DNA from: Sphingobium chlorophenolicum | Lineage (GTDB): Bacteria; Pseudomonadota; Alphaproteobacteria; Sphingomonadales; Sphingomonadaceae | Reading direction: 5' to 3' | Length of the DNA stretch: 32,166 nt | Assembly (NCBI RefSeq): GCF_000722875.1 | Contig: NZ_JFHR01000060.1 | Coordinates: 1-32,166, forward strand | Shown here: piece after piece, positions 23,687-32,090 of the stretch | Layout of the letters: the number at the start of each line of letters is the position of its first letter | Position numbering within the stretch: position 1 is the first letter of the stretch | The notes under the pieces: generated by a model | The model's database searches: none | What the model was told of the DNA's origin: nothing | The model's input: the letters and a program-made list of their open reading frames with translations, nothing else | Translations under genes and position numbers: made by a program

Positions 23687-24817
23687 GTGCCAGATGCGCC
23701 AAACGCCCATAGCGCCGCCGTTCGGGGCTGGTGCCCGACGGCATGGCGCCCCATGCTGGCGGGCGACGGCTTGCTGGTTCGCGTCCGTCCTCCGCTGGGC
23801 CGCCTGACCGCCATGCAGGCCATCGCGCTCAGCGATGCCGCCCGCCGCCACGGCAACGGCCAGATCGATCTCACGAATCGCGCCGCGCTTCAAATCCGCG
23901 GCGTGACCGAGCAAAGCTATCCGGCGCTGCTGGAACGGCTCATCGCCCTCGGCCTTACCGATCCCGACCCGGTCCATGAAGCGCGCCGCAATTTTCTCCT
24001 GACTCCCGACTGGGAACCGTCCGACGACACGGCCCGCATCGCGCAAGACCTTCTCGCCCGCATCGATGATTTCCCCGAACTTCCCCCGAAGATCGGCATC
24101 GCCATCGACGCCGGTCCCGCGCCCAGCCTTACCCATGTTCCCGCCGACTTTCGCCTCGAACGCAGCGAGTCCGGCGCCCTGCTGCTCCGTGCCGAGGGTT
24201 GCCGCCTCGGCACGCCGACCAGCCCCGAAACAGCCGCCCAAGATCTGGTCGCATTGGCTCGCTGGTTCATCGAGACCGGCGGCGCAGATTCCGGCCGTAT
24301 GGCCCGGCACAAGGTTCCCATGCCCTTCCCCGCGCAAGTCGCACCGGCGCCATCCCGCTCGCTCCAGCAACTTCTGGCGCAAGCCCCCGGCCCCTTCCAC
24401 GGCATTCCCTTCGGCCAACTCAGCACCGACAGCCTCGCCGCCCTGGCCGGACAACAAGGCGTTATCGCGCTGCGTCTCACCCCATGGCGTGGCCTGATCC
24501 TCGAAGGCGGCACGGCCACCCCCGCGCACGCCCCGACAGACCCGCTGCTCCGCGTGGATGCCTGCCCCGGCGCGCCAGCCTGCCCGCAGGCAAGCGTCCC
24601 GACCCGCGACCTCGCGGCCCGGCTAGCCCCTCTCGTCGACGGCTCGCTGCATATTTCCGGCTGCGCCAAGGGCTGCGCGCGCCCCAGTCCCGCCGACATC
24701 GTCCTCACCGGCCGCCAGGGCCGCTTCGACCTCGCCCGCAAGGCCCGCGCCGGATCGCCTCCAGACAGGACGGACCTTACGCACAGCCAAATTCTCGCTC
24801 TCTTCGGAAGCCCCTGA
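23687..24817 (+). CDS. cobG: Precorrin-3B synthase CobG
   Basis: CobG uses oxygen to convert precorrin-3A to precorrin-3B, the step that marks the aerobic B12 route. It has 376 residues, shorter than the Pseudomonas enzyme (about 459). It starts at GTG with GGAGG 9 bases upstream. It belongs to the nitrite/sulfite reductase fold. The N-terminal ferredoxin-like part (RGWCPTAWRPMLAGDGLLVRV) is followed by the cofactor cysteines C293-x5-C299 and C326-x3-C330 (ACPGAPACPQ and SGCAKGCARP), which bind the iron-sulfur cluster. Its stop overlaps the cobH start (TGATG). Confidence 0.94.
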   Translation: MPDAPNAHSAAVRGWCPTAWRPMLAGDGLLVRVRPPLGRLTAMQAIALSDAARRHGNGQIDLTNRAALQIRGVTEQSYPALLERLIALGLTDPDPVHEARRNFLLTPDWEPSDDTARIAQDLLARIDDFPELPPKIGIAIDAGPAPSLTHVPADFRLERSESGALLLRAEGCRLGTPTSPETAAQDLVALARWFIETGGADSGRMARHKVPMPFPAQVAPAPSRSLQQLLAQAPGPFHGIPFGQLSTDSLAALAGQQGVIALRLTPWRGLILEGGTATPAHAPTDPLLRVDACPGAPACPQASVPTRDLAARLAPLVDGSLHISGCAKGCARPSPADIVLTGRQGRFDLARKARAGSPPDRTDLTHSQILALFGSP

Positions 24818-25446
24818 TGCCCCATAACTACGAAACCGACGGCGCCGCCATTTACCGCGAATCCTTCCGCACCATTCGGGCGGAGGCCGATCTTGCTCGC
24901 TTTTCGACCGAGGAGGAACGCATCGCCGTCCGCATGATCCACGCGGCGGGACTGGTCGGCCTGGCTTCCCGCATTCGCTTTTCCCGGACCTTCGCCCGGA
25001 CCGCCATCGCTGCGCTGGAGGCAGGCGCGCCGATCCTCTGCGACGCCCGCATGGTGTCCGAAGGCATCACCGCAAAGCGTCTGCCCGCCGCCAATCCGAT
25101 CCTCTGCACCCTGAACGATCCGCAGGTGCCAGCGTTGGCGGCGCGAATGTCCAACACCCGCTCCGCCGCCGCGCTCGAACTGTGGCGCCCGCATCTGGAG
25201 GGTGCGCTGGTCGCGATCGGCAACGCCCCGACAGCGCTTTTCCATCTGCTCAACATGCTGGAAGACCCCGCCTGTCCCCGGCCGGCCGCGATCATCGGCT
25301 GCCCGGTCGGCTTCGTCGGCGCGGCGGAATCCAAACAGGCGCTCTGGCAGGAAAGGCCCGCCCCCTGCTGCATCGTGGAGGGGCGTCTGGGCGGCAGCGC
25401 CATCACAGTCGCGGCGATCAACGCGATCGCGAGCGCCGCCGAATGA
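24817..25446 (+). CDS. cobH: Precorrin-8X methylmutase CobH
   Basis: CobH moves a methyl group from C-11 to C-12, turning precorrin-8X into hydrogenobyrinic acid. It has 209 residues, the normal length. The catalytic histidine is His42 in RMIHAAG. Other marks are LCDARMVSEGI, TRSAAALELW, AIGNAPTALFHLL and IGCPVGFVGAAESKQAL. The start overlaps the cobG stop and the end overlaps the cobI start (ATGA). Confidence 0.96.
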   Translation: MPHNYETDGAAIYRESFRTIRAEADLARFSTEEERIAVRMIHAAGLVGLASRIRFSRTFARTAIAALEAGAPILCDARMVSEGITAKRLPAANPILCTLNDPQVPALAARMSNTRSAAALELWRPHLEGALVAIGNAPTALFHLLNMLEDPACPRPAAIIGCPVGFVGAAESKQALWQERPAPCCIVEGRLGGSAITVAAINAIASAAE

Positions 25447-26162
25447 CCCAAGGCACCATCCACGGCGTAGGCCTGGGCCCCGGCGCGCAGGATTTGATGA
25501 GCGTCCGCGCCGACCGCCTGATCCGCGAAGCCCGCCACATCGCCTTTTTCCGCAAGAGGGGGAAGTCGGGTCAGGCCCGCCGGATCGTGGAGGGCATGCT
25601 GCGGCCCGACATCATCGAATTTCCCATGGAATATCCGGTGACGACGGAAATCCCGCTGGCCGATCCGCGCTACAATGATCTTCTGTCGGCCTTCTACGCC
25701 GATTGCACCGCTCATCTGGACCGGCTTTCCGCCAGCGGCGAGGATGTTGTGGTCCTCTGCGAAGGCGATCCCTTCTTCTACGGCAGCTTCATGCACCTGC
25801 ACAGCCGCCTCGCCGCGCCGGTCAGGATCGTTCCCGGCATCACCGGCATGTCCGGCGCCTGGACCGCCAGCGGAACGCCGATCAGTTGGGGTGACGACGT
25901 CCTGACGGTGCTGATGGCGACCCTGCCCGAAGAGGAACTGTCCCGCCGCATCCACGACACCAATGCGCTGGTCGTGATGAAGATCGGCCGCAACCTCCCC
26001 AAGCTGCGCCGTGCCGTCGAGACGGCGGGCAAGCAGGACTGTGCCTGGCTGGTCGAATATGCGACCATGGCCGATCAGCGCATCACGCCATTGGCCGAAG
26101 CGACCGACGTCACCGCCTATTTCTCTATTCTGCTGGTCCATGGGCAGGGCCGTCGTCCATGA
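25443..26162 (+). CDS. cobI: Precorrin-2 C20-methyltransferase CobI
   Basis: CobI uses S-adenosylmethionine to methylate precorrin-2 at C-20, giving precorrin-3A. It has 239 residues with the tetrapyrrole methylase fold: GVGLGPGAQDLMSVRA near the N-terminus, CEGDPFFYGSFMHL at about 100, and VPGITGMSGAW at about 130. The LRxVR-like segment is replaced by VRADRLI, as usual in CobI. Start and stop overlap the neighbours as ATGA. Confidence 0.95.
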   Translation: MTQGTIHGVGLGPGAQDLMSVRADRLIREARHIAFFRKRGKSGQARRIVEGMLRPDIIEFPMEYPVTTEIPLADPRYNDLLSAFYADCTAHLDRLSASGEDVVVLCEGDPFFYGSFMHLHSRLAAPVRIVPGITGMSGAWTASGTPISWGDDVLTVLMATLPEEELSRRIHDTNALVVMKIGRNLPKLRRAVETAGKQDCAWLVEYATMADQRITPLAEATDVTAYFSILLVHGQGRRP

Positions 26163-26905
26163 CGGGGTGGGTCGTCATAGCGGGCCTCGGCCCCGGCGCG
26201 GAGGGGCTCGTCACGCCGGAAGTGTCGGATGCGCTGGCAGTGGCGACCGACGTCATCGGCTATATCCCCTATGTCGCCCGCATCGCGGAACGGCCCGGCC
26301 TGACGCTCCACGCCACGGACAATCGGGTCGAACTGGATCGGGCGGTCCACGCCCTGACCCTCGCCGCGCAGGGAAAGCGAGTGGCGGTGGTATCTTCCGG
26401 CGATCCCGGCGTCTTCGCCATGGCCTCCGCCCTGTTCGAGGCGCTGGAGGCAGGGCCGGTGGAATGGCGCGCCCTCGACATCCGCGTGCTTCCCGGCATC
26501 ACCGCCATGCTCGCCGCCGCGGCGAAGGCTGGCGCGCCGCTGGGCCATGATTTCTGCGCCATCAACCTGTCCGACAATCTCAAGCCCTGGCCGTTGATCG
26601 AGCGCCGCCTGCGTCTGGCGGCCCAGGCCGATTTCGCCATGGCCTTCTATAATCCGCGATCCAAATCGCGCCCGGAGGGGTTCGGCCGCGCCCTGGACAT
26701 ATTGCGCGAGGAATGCGGCGAAGACCGCCTCATCCTCTTCGCCCGCGCCGTCTCCACTCCGGAGGAGGAATTGCGCATCGTCCACCTGAACCAGGCCATG
26801 CCGGACATGGCTGACATGCGCACCGTCGTCATTGTCGGTTCCAGCCGCACCCGCCTGATCGAGCGTCCCGGCCCGCCGATCCTCTACACGCCGCGCTCCG
26901 CATGA
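26159..26905 (+). CDS. cobJ: Precorrin-3B C17-methyltransferase CobJ
   Basis: CobJ methylates precorrin-3B at C-17 and drives ring contraction to precorrin-4. It has 248 residues. Marks: IAGLGPGAEGLVTPEV, DVIGYIPYV, VSSGDPGVFAMA, VLPGITAMLAAAA, INLSDNLKPW and FYNPRSKSRP. It starts in an ATGA overlap with cobI. Its last 22 bases overlap the end of cobK on the other strand. Confidence 0.96.
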   Translation: MTGWVVIAGLGPGAEGLVTPEVSDALAVATDVIGYIPYVARIAERPGLTLHATDNRVELDRAVHALTLAAQGKRVAVVSSGDPGVFAMASALFEALEAGPVEWRALDIRVLPGITAMLAAAAKAGAPLGHDFCAINLSDNLKPWPLIERRLRLAAQADFAMAFYNPRSKSRPEGFGRALDILREECGEDRLILFARAVSTPEEELRIVHLNQAMPDMADMRTVVIVGSSRTRLIERPGPPILYTPRSA

Positions 26906-27630
26906 CCCAGCCATTGCAGCACCCCGGCGACATCATGCGTCACCTGCGTGGCGGGAGCGGGCGGCCGGTCGATCATCACGATCGGCAATCCCAGCGTCCG
27001 CGCCGCCACGATCTTGGCCTCCGCGCCGCTGCCGCCCGCATTTTTCGAGACGACGCAGTCGATGCCGTGATCGCGCATCAACCTTATGTCCCCCTCGACG
27101 GAAAAGGGCCCCCGGTCGATCACCAGGGTATGACGCGGCAGTCCCGGCGCAACGTCCGGCCTGTCGACAAAGCGCAACAGATAATGATGCTGAGGCTGTG
27201 CGGCGAAGGCGTCTACATGCATCCGGCCCAGTGCCAGCATCACGTTCCGGCCGGGCCCGTCCAGCGACGCCACCGCTTCGGCGATGTCCGGCACATGGGT
27301 CCAGCGGTCCCCCTCTACCGCGATCCAGGGCGGGCGGGTCAGCATGATATGGGGCACCCCAGCCTCTCGCGCAGCCGCCGCGGCATGGCCGCTCATCGTC
27401 GCGGCGAAGGGGTGGGTCGCGTCGACCAGATGCGTGACGCCTTCCTCCCGCAAATGGCGAACCAGTCCCGCGATGCCGCCAAAGCCCCCGACCCGCACCG
27501 GTACCGGCTGCGCCCGTGGCCTTTCCGTGCGCCCGGCATAGCTCAGCACCGCCCGCGCCCCCCGCTCGGCCAGTGCCGCAGCCAGCGCGCTGGCCTCGGT
27601 CGTTCCGCCCAATATGAGGATATTGGAAAT
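26884..27630 (-). CDS. cobK: Precorrin-6A reductase CobK, on the opposite strand, apparent ATT start
   Basis: CobK reduces precorrin-6A to precorrin-6B with NADPH. The product has 248 residues and family marks ILILGGTTEASALA (4-17), VDATHPFAATMS, MLALGRMHVDAF and DCVVSKNAGGSGAEAKI. It is the only gene of this cluster on the minus strand, overlapping cobJ tail to tail and cobL head to head. No ATG, GTG or TTG lies near the N-terminus; the next ATG is over 100 bases inside cobL. An ATT at 27630 has CAGGAG 8 bases upstream and gives an N-terminus of normal length (ISNILILGG). I take it as the start, as inference. Its promoter would have to lie inside cobL. Confidence 0.9.
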   Translation of the reverse strand: MSNILILGGTTEASALAAALAERGARAVLSYAGRTERPRAQPVPVRVGGFGGIAGLVRHLREEGVTHLVDATHPFAATMSGHAAAAAREAGVPHIMLTRPPWIAVEGDRWTHVPDIAEAVASLDGPGRNVMLALGRMHVDAFAAQPQHHYLLRFVDRPDVAPGLPRHTLVIDRGPFSVEGDIRLMRDHGIDCVVSKNAGGSGAEAKIVAARTLGLPIVMIDRPPAPATQVTHDVAGVLQWLGHAERGV

Positions 27631-28837
27631 GCCGAAATCTCCTGAAAGCCCGTGGCTGACGATCGTCGGGATCGGGGAAGACGGCCTGGATGGCCTGTCG
27701 TCCGCTGCCCGCGCTGCGCTGGAGGACGCCGCGCTCATCATGGGAGCGCCGCGCCACCTGACGCTGCTCCCTGCCCTTAAGGCGGAAACCCTAAGCTGGC
27801 CAGTCCCGTTCGAAGAGGGGGTGCAGATGTTGCTGTCCCGTCGCGGCAAGCCCACCGTCATGCTCGCTTCCGGCGACCCCTTCTGGTTCGGCGCGGGCGT
27901 CAGCATTACCCGGCATCTGGAGTCGCGGGAATGGACGGCTCATCCCGCGCCGTCCACCTTCGCCCTTGCCGCCGCCCGGCTTGGCTGGCCGCTTCAGGAT
28001 GTGGAATGCCATGGCCTCCACGCCGCACCGTTGACGCGGCTGCGCCCCAGCCTCGTGCCGGGCCGCCGCGCCATCCTGCTGCTTCGCGACGGTCCGGCGG
28101 TGGGTGAACTGGCCGACTGGCTGACAGGGCAAGGCTTTGGCGCCTCGATTCTGCATGTGCTGGAGGCGCTGGGCGGTCCACGCGAGCGCGTCCGCCAGTG
28201 CATGGCGGAAAGGCTGGACTTTGCCGACATTGCTCACCCTGTCGCCGTCGGTCTGTCCGTGGCGGGCGAGGGCCGGACGCTCCCCCGCTCCAGCGGCATT
28301 TCCGACGACTGGTTCGACCATGACGGCCAGATCACCAAGCGCCCCGCCCGCGCCCTAACCCTGTCAGCGTTGGCCCCCCGCCCCGGCGAAACGCTGTGGG
28401 ACATAGGGGCAGGGTCTGGTTCGGTCGCGATAGAATGGTTGCTTGCCTATCCCTCCACAGCCGCGATCGCCTTCGAAGCCGATCCGGCACGCGCTGCCCG
28501 CGCCCGCGCCAACGCCCTTTCGCTGGGTGCGGATCGGTTGACTGTCATCGAAGGCCGGGCGCCGGAGATTCTGACCGGCCGCACCCGCCCCGACGCCATC
28601 TTCATCGGCGGCGGTCTCAGCCAGTCCCTGCTCGAAGCCCTGTTCGCTCTCCCCGGCGGTTCCACGCGACTGGTCGCCAATGCCGTGACGCTGGAGTCCG
28701 AAGCGTTGCTTGCCCGATGGCATGCCGACAAGGGCGGCGACCTGCTGCGCATCGAACTTGCCCAGGCGGCTCCCCTCGGCACCCGTCGAGGCTGGCGCGC
28801 CGCCTACCCGCTGGTGCAATGGAGCGTTGCGCTATGA
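27629..28837 (+). CDS. cobL: Precorrin-6Y C5,15-methyltransferase (decarboxylating) CobL
   Basis: CobL methylates precorrin-6B at C-5 and C-15 and removes the C-12 acetate carboxyl, giving precorrin-8X. It has 402 residues and two domains: an N-terminal CbiE-like methylase (TIVGIGEDGLDGLS, LASGDPFWFGAG, about 1-200) and a C-terminal CbiT-like methylase (TLWDIGAGSGSVAIEWL, about 250-402). The ATG at 27629 has GAGGA 8 bases upstream. An earlier ATG at 27614 has none. Its start codon overlaps the cobK start on the other strand, and each gene's ribosome site lies in the other's coding sequence. Confidence 0.95.
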   Translation: MPKSPESPWLTIVGIGEDGLDGLSSAARAALEDAALIMGAPRHLTLLPALKAETLSWPVPFEEGVQMLLSRRGKPTVMLASGDPFWFGAGVSITRHLESREWTAHPAPSTFALAAARLGWPLQDVECHGLHAAPLTRLRPSLVPGRRAILLLRDGPAVGELADWLTGQGFGASILHVLEALGGPRERVRQCMAERLDFADIAHPVAVGLSVAGEGRTLPRSSGISDDWFDHDGQITKRPARALTLSALAPRPGETLWDIGAGSGSVAIEWLLAYPSTAAIAFEADPARAARARANALSLGADRLTVIEGRAPEILTGRTRPDAIFIGGGLSQSLLEALFALPGGSTRLVANAVTLESEALLARWHADKGGDLLRIELAQAAPLGTRRGWRAAYPLVQWSVAL

Positions 28838-29199
28838 TCGTGGCCGGTTTCGGATTCCGCCAAAGCGCGTCCCTCGCCTCGCTGGAAGGGGCGCTGGAAG
28901 GGGCGAGCGGCGGCACTTTCGTTATCGATGCGCTCGCCACCCTCGACCGGAAGGCGGCGCAGCTCGCTCCGCTGGCACGGAAGCTTGCCCTGCCCCTCAT
29001 CGCGATCCCGGCGGACCGGCTGGCCGATCAACCCACATTGACCCACTCCCCCGCCAGCCTCGCCGCCCATGGCGCCGGCAGCGTGGCCGAGGCCGCCGCT
29101 CTCGCGGCCCTTGGTCCTGAAGCCCGCCTTCTCGCGCCCCGATTCCTCTCGCCCGATCGCCTTGCAAGCTGCGCTTTAGCTGAAAGTCCCTTCCCATGA
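28834..29199 (+). CDS. cobE: CobE / CbiG C-terminal-like protein
   Basis: This 121-residue protein matches the C-terminal domain of CbiG, known alone as CobE in aerobic producers. Its exact role in the aerobic route is not settled. It opens with IVAGFGFRQSASLASLEGAL, the family's GxGxR-like start, with further marks LALPLIAIPADRLADQ and GAGSVAEAAALAALG. It lies between cobL and cobM with ATGA overlaps at both ends. Confidence 0.9.
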   Translation: MIVAGFGFRQSASLASLEGALEGASGGTFVIDALATLDRKAAQLAPLARKLALPLIAIPADRLADQPTLTHSPASLAAHGAGSVAEAAALAALGPEARLLAPRFLSPDRLASCALAESPFP

Positions 29200-29978
29200 C
29201 CGTCCATTTCATCGGCGCAGGACCGGGCGCGCCCGACCTTATCACCCTGCGCGGTCGCGACCTGATCGCGCGTTGTCCTGTCTGCCTTTATGCCGGATCG
29301 CTCGTGCCTGCCGCCTTGCTGGATCATTGCCCGGCTGGAGCGCGGATCGTGAACAGCGCGCCGCTGGCGCTGGACGAAATCGTTGCGATCATGGCGGAAG
29401 CCCATGAACGAAATGAAGAGGTGGCGCGGCTTCATTCCGGCGACCTTTCGGTCTGGTCGGCGATGGGGGAACAGATTCGGCGGTTGGAGGCGTTGGGCAT
29501 TCCCTATGACATCACGCCGGGGGTTCCGTCCTTTGCGGCGGCGGCGGCGGCGATAGGAACGGAACTGACCTTACCGGAATTGGGGCAGTCCCTGGTCCTA
29601 ACCCGGACGCCGGGGCGGGCCAGCGCCATGCCGCCGGGGGAGAGCCTGAGCGCGTTCGGGGCGACCGGGGCCACGCTGGCCATCCATCTTTCGATCCATA
29701 ATATTGCACAGGTGGTTAGGGATTTGGTGCCGCTTTATGGGGTGGACTGCCCTGTCGCCATCGTCTGGCGGGCTAGCTGGCCGGACCAGCGGGTCGTTCG
29801 GGGCACGTTGGGCACTATCGAGGAAGCGGCGGTCGGCGGGCCTGAGCGCACCGCCATCATTCTGGTCGGGCCGGTGCTGGGGAGCCGGGATTTTGCGGAA
29901 AGCAGCCTCTATGCGCCCGGCTATGACCGCCGGTTCCGGCCGTCGAGCGCCGATTCCATCTTTATCGGCAAGCCATGA
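29196..29978 (+). CDS. cobM: Precorrin-4 C11-methyltransferase CobM
   Basis: CobM methylates precorrin-4 at C-11 to form precorrin-5. It has 260 residues. The methylase motifs are FIGAGPGAPDLITLRG (5-20), YAGSLVPAALL, RLHSGDLSVWSAMGEQ and TPGVPSFAAAAAAIG, and the tail ends SSLYAPGYDRRFR, as usual for the family. ATGA overlaps join it to cobE and cobB. Confidence 0.96.
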   Translation: MTVHFIGAGPGAPDLITLRGRDLIARCPVCLYAGSLVPAALLDHCPAGARIVNSAPLALDEIVAIMAEAHERNEEVARLHSGDLSVWSAMGEQIRRLEALGIPYDITPGVPSFAAAAAAIGTELTLPELGQSLVLTRTPGRASAMPPGESLSAFGATGATLAIHLSIHNIAQVVRDLVPLYGVDCPVAIVWRASWPDQRVVRGTLGTIEEAAVGGPERTAIILVGPVLGSRDFAESSLYAPGYDRRFRPSSADSIFIGKP

Positions 29979-31294
29979 CGCCCGGCCTGCTAATCGCCGC
30001 GCCCCGGTCCGGGTCGGGTAAGACCACTATTACGCTGGGCCTGCTGCGCGCCTTTACCCGGATGGGGATCAGGGTTCAGCCGTTCAAGTCCGGGCCTGAC
30101 TATATCGATCCCGCTTTCCAGCAGGCGGCAAGCCGCCGTCCGTCCTTCAACCTAGATAGCTGGGCCATGGATCGGGGGCGGATCGTCGATATCGCCGGGC
30201 GATGCGATGCCGAACTGCTGCTGGCGGAGGGGGTGATGGGCCTGTTCGATGGCGCGCCTGCCCACGGCGAGGCGGGCACCGGGTCCAGCGCCGACATCGC
30301 GGCGCTGTTCGGCTGGCCGGTGGTGCTGGTCATGGACGTGTCGGGCCAGAGCCAGTCCGCCGCCGCCATCGCCAGCGGTTTCCGGACGCTGCGTTCCGAT
30401 ATCGTCATGGCGGGCGTGATTCTGAACCATGTCGCGAGCGAGCGGCATGAACGGATGATCCGCGTCGCCATGGAGGAAGCGGGTATTGCCGTGCTGGGCG
30501 CGATTCCGCGCTCCGCCGAGCTGGGCTTGCCGGAACGGCATCTGGGGCTGGTTCAGGCGGCTGAACAGGCCGATCTGGACGGAACCATCGACCGCATGGC
30601 CGACATCGTCGCCGCGCATGTGGATATTTCCGCCATTCGTGCGGCGGCGCGTCCGGGGATGAAGCGAGAGCATGGCGCTGTTCCCGCCATGGCGCCGCCG
30701 GGCCAGCGGGTCGCCATCGCGCAGGATCAGGCATTTTCCTTCACCTATGCGCATCTTCTGTCGGACTGGCGTAGCGCGGGGGCAGAGATATTGCCTTTTT
30801 CGCCGCTGGCCGACGAAGCGCCTGCGGGCGATGCCGATGCCGTCTGGCTGCCGGGCGGCTATCCGGAACTGCATGCCGCCCGCATCGCGCAGGCGCATCA
30901 TTTCCTGTCGGGGCTGCGCCGCCATGCGCGGGACCGGCCGGTTCATGGCGAATGCGGCGGTTATATGGTGCTGGGCGAGGCGCTGATCGACGCGCAGGGG
31001 CAGGTGCACGCCATGGCGGGCCTGCTGGGCCTCGTCACCAGCTTTGCCGAGCGCCGCCTGCATCTGGGCTATCGGCGGGCGCGGCTGCTGGCTTCGATGG
31101 GCGGGATGCCTGCTGGAGCGCTGCTGAACGGGCATGAATTTCATTATTCCACCATAGTGGAGCAGCCTGATGGCCCCCTCGCCTTCGTGACGGATGCGGA
31201 GGGGCATGCCGTCGCCTCCACGGGGTCGCATCGCGGCACTGTGACCGGCAGTTTCTTCCACCTGATCGCCTCTGCATCGGAAGTCGTTTCATGA
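29975..31294 (+). CDS. cobB: Hydrogenobyrinic acid a,c-diamide synthase CobB
   Basis: CobB uses glutamine and ATP to amidate the a and c side chains of hydrogenobyrinic acid, producing the substrate of the cobaltochelatase. It has 439 residues. The N-terminal part is a P-loop domain (APRSGSGKTTITLGLLRAF, about 8-26, then FKSGPDYIDPAF and GVMGLFDG). The C-terminal part is a class I glutamine amidotransferase domain with the nucleophile Cys327 in HGECGGYMVLG. ATGA overlaps on both sides. Confidence 0.96.
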   Translation: MTPGLLIAAPRSGSGKTTITLGLLRAFTRMGIRVQPFKSGPDYIDPAFQQAASRRPSFNLDSWAMDRGRIVDIAGRCDAELLLAEGVMGLFDGAPAHGEAGTGSSADIAALFGWPVVLVMDVSGQSQSAAAIASGFRTLRSDIVMAGVILNHVASERHERMIRVAMEEAGIAVLGAIPRSAELGLPERHLGLVQAAEQADLDGTIDRMADIVAAHVDISAIRAAARPGMKREHGAVPAMAPPGQRVAIAQDQAFSFTYAHLLSDWRSAGAEILPFSPLADEAPAGDADAVWLPGGYPELHAARIAQAHHFLSGLRRHARDRPVHGECGGYMVLGEALIDAQGQVHAMAGLLGLVTSFAERRLHLGYRRARLLASMGGMPAGALLNGHEFHYSTIVEQPDGPLAFVTDAEGHAVASTGSHRGTVTGSFFHLIASASEVVS

Positions 31295-32034
31295 TTACGC
31301 TCAACCTGATCGGCATCGGCACGGGGAATCCCGACCATCTGACCTTCGCGGCGGTGAAGGCGATGAATGCCGCCGACCTGATCCTGTTGCCCCGCAAGGG
31401 GGAGGAGAAATCCGATCTGATCGACCTGCGTCGCGGGATTTGCGCGCAATTGCTGACCGAGCCGGTCAAAGTCGTGGAATATGACATGCCCAGGCGCGCC
31501 GAGCGGCAGGATTATATCGGCGCGGTGGTGGATTGGCATGACGCCATTGCGGCGTTGTGGATGGAGCAGATCGTCCGGTATCTTCCCGATGGGGGGACAT
31601 TGGCGCTGCTGGTTTGGGGTGATCCTTCGCTTTACGACAGCAGTTTGCGGATCGCCGGGCGTTTGCCGGGCGTGACGGTCCGGGTCATTCCCGGCATTAC
31701 CAGCGTTCAGGCGCTTACTGCCGCCCATGCTATCTGCCTTAACGATCTTGCTGAACCGGTGTTGATCACTACGGGCAGGCGGCTGCGTGAAGAGGGGTGG
31801 CCGGAGGGGGCGGATAGCGTTGTGGTGATGCTGGACGGTGATTGCGCTTTTCAGACGGTGCCCGCCGAGGGGGTCGATATATGGTGGGGGGCTTATCTGG
31901 CCATGCCGCAGGAGGCGATCATGCGCGGGCCGTTGGCCGTGGTCGGGGGGGATATCGTCCGGCGGCGCGCTGCGCTTCGGGAGGAGCATGGCTGGATTAT
32001 GGATATTTATCTGTTGCGCAGGCGGCGGGGATAA
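31291..32034 (+). CDS. cobF: Precorrin-6A synthase (deacetylating) CobF
   Basis: CobF methylates precorrin-5 at C-1 with loss of acetate, giving precorrin-6A. It has no counterpart in the anaerobic route and so supports an aerobic pathway. It has 247 residues with LIGIGTGNPDHLTFAAVKA (6-24), LLVWGDPSLYDS, VIPGITSVQALTA and a long insert VDIWWGAYLAMPQEA typical of CobF. It is the last gene of the run and ends in TAA. Confidence 0.95.
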   Translation: MITLNLIGIGTGNPDHLTFAAVKAMNAADLILLPRKGEEKSDLIDLRRGICAQLLTEPVKVVEYDMPRRAERQDYIGAVVDWHDAIAALWMEQIVRYLPDGGTLALLVWGDPSLYDSSLRIAGRLPGVTVRVIPGITSVQALTAAHAICLNDLAEPVLITTGRRLREEGWPEGADSVVVMLDGDCAFQTVPAEGVDIWWGAYLAMPQEAIMRGPLAVVGGDIVRRRAALREEHGWIMDIYLLRRRRG

Positions 32035-32075
32035 ATTCGGAAATGGCGGGGATGGCTAATAGGGGGCATTTTTCT

Positions 32076-32090
32076 CCCCTCCCGTAGACG
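32076..32090 (+). repeat. Half copy of the CCCCTCCCGT hairpin repeat
   Basis: CCCCTCCCGTAGACG matches the left arm and loop of the hairpin at 23179-23193 with one mismatch, but the right arm (GGGAGGGG) is missing and other sequence follows. The bases between the cobF stop and this point (32035-32075) contain nothing I recognise and no good terminator. Confidence 0.55.

Noticed and set aside
32061..32080. Terminator after cobF (AGGGG / CCCCT around a T-rich loop)
   Set aside because: Five-base stem, ten-base loop and no T-run after it.
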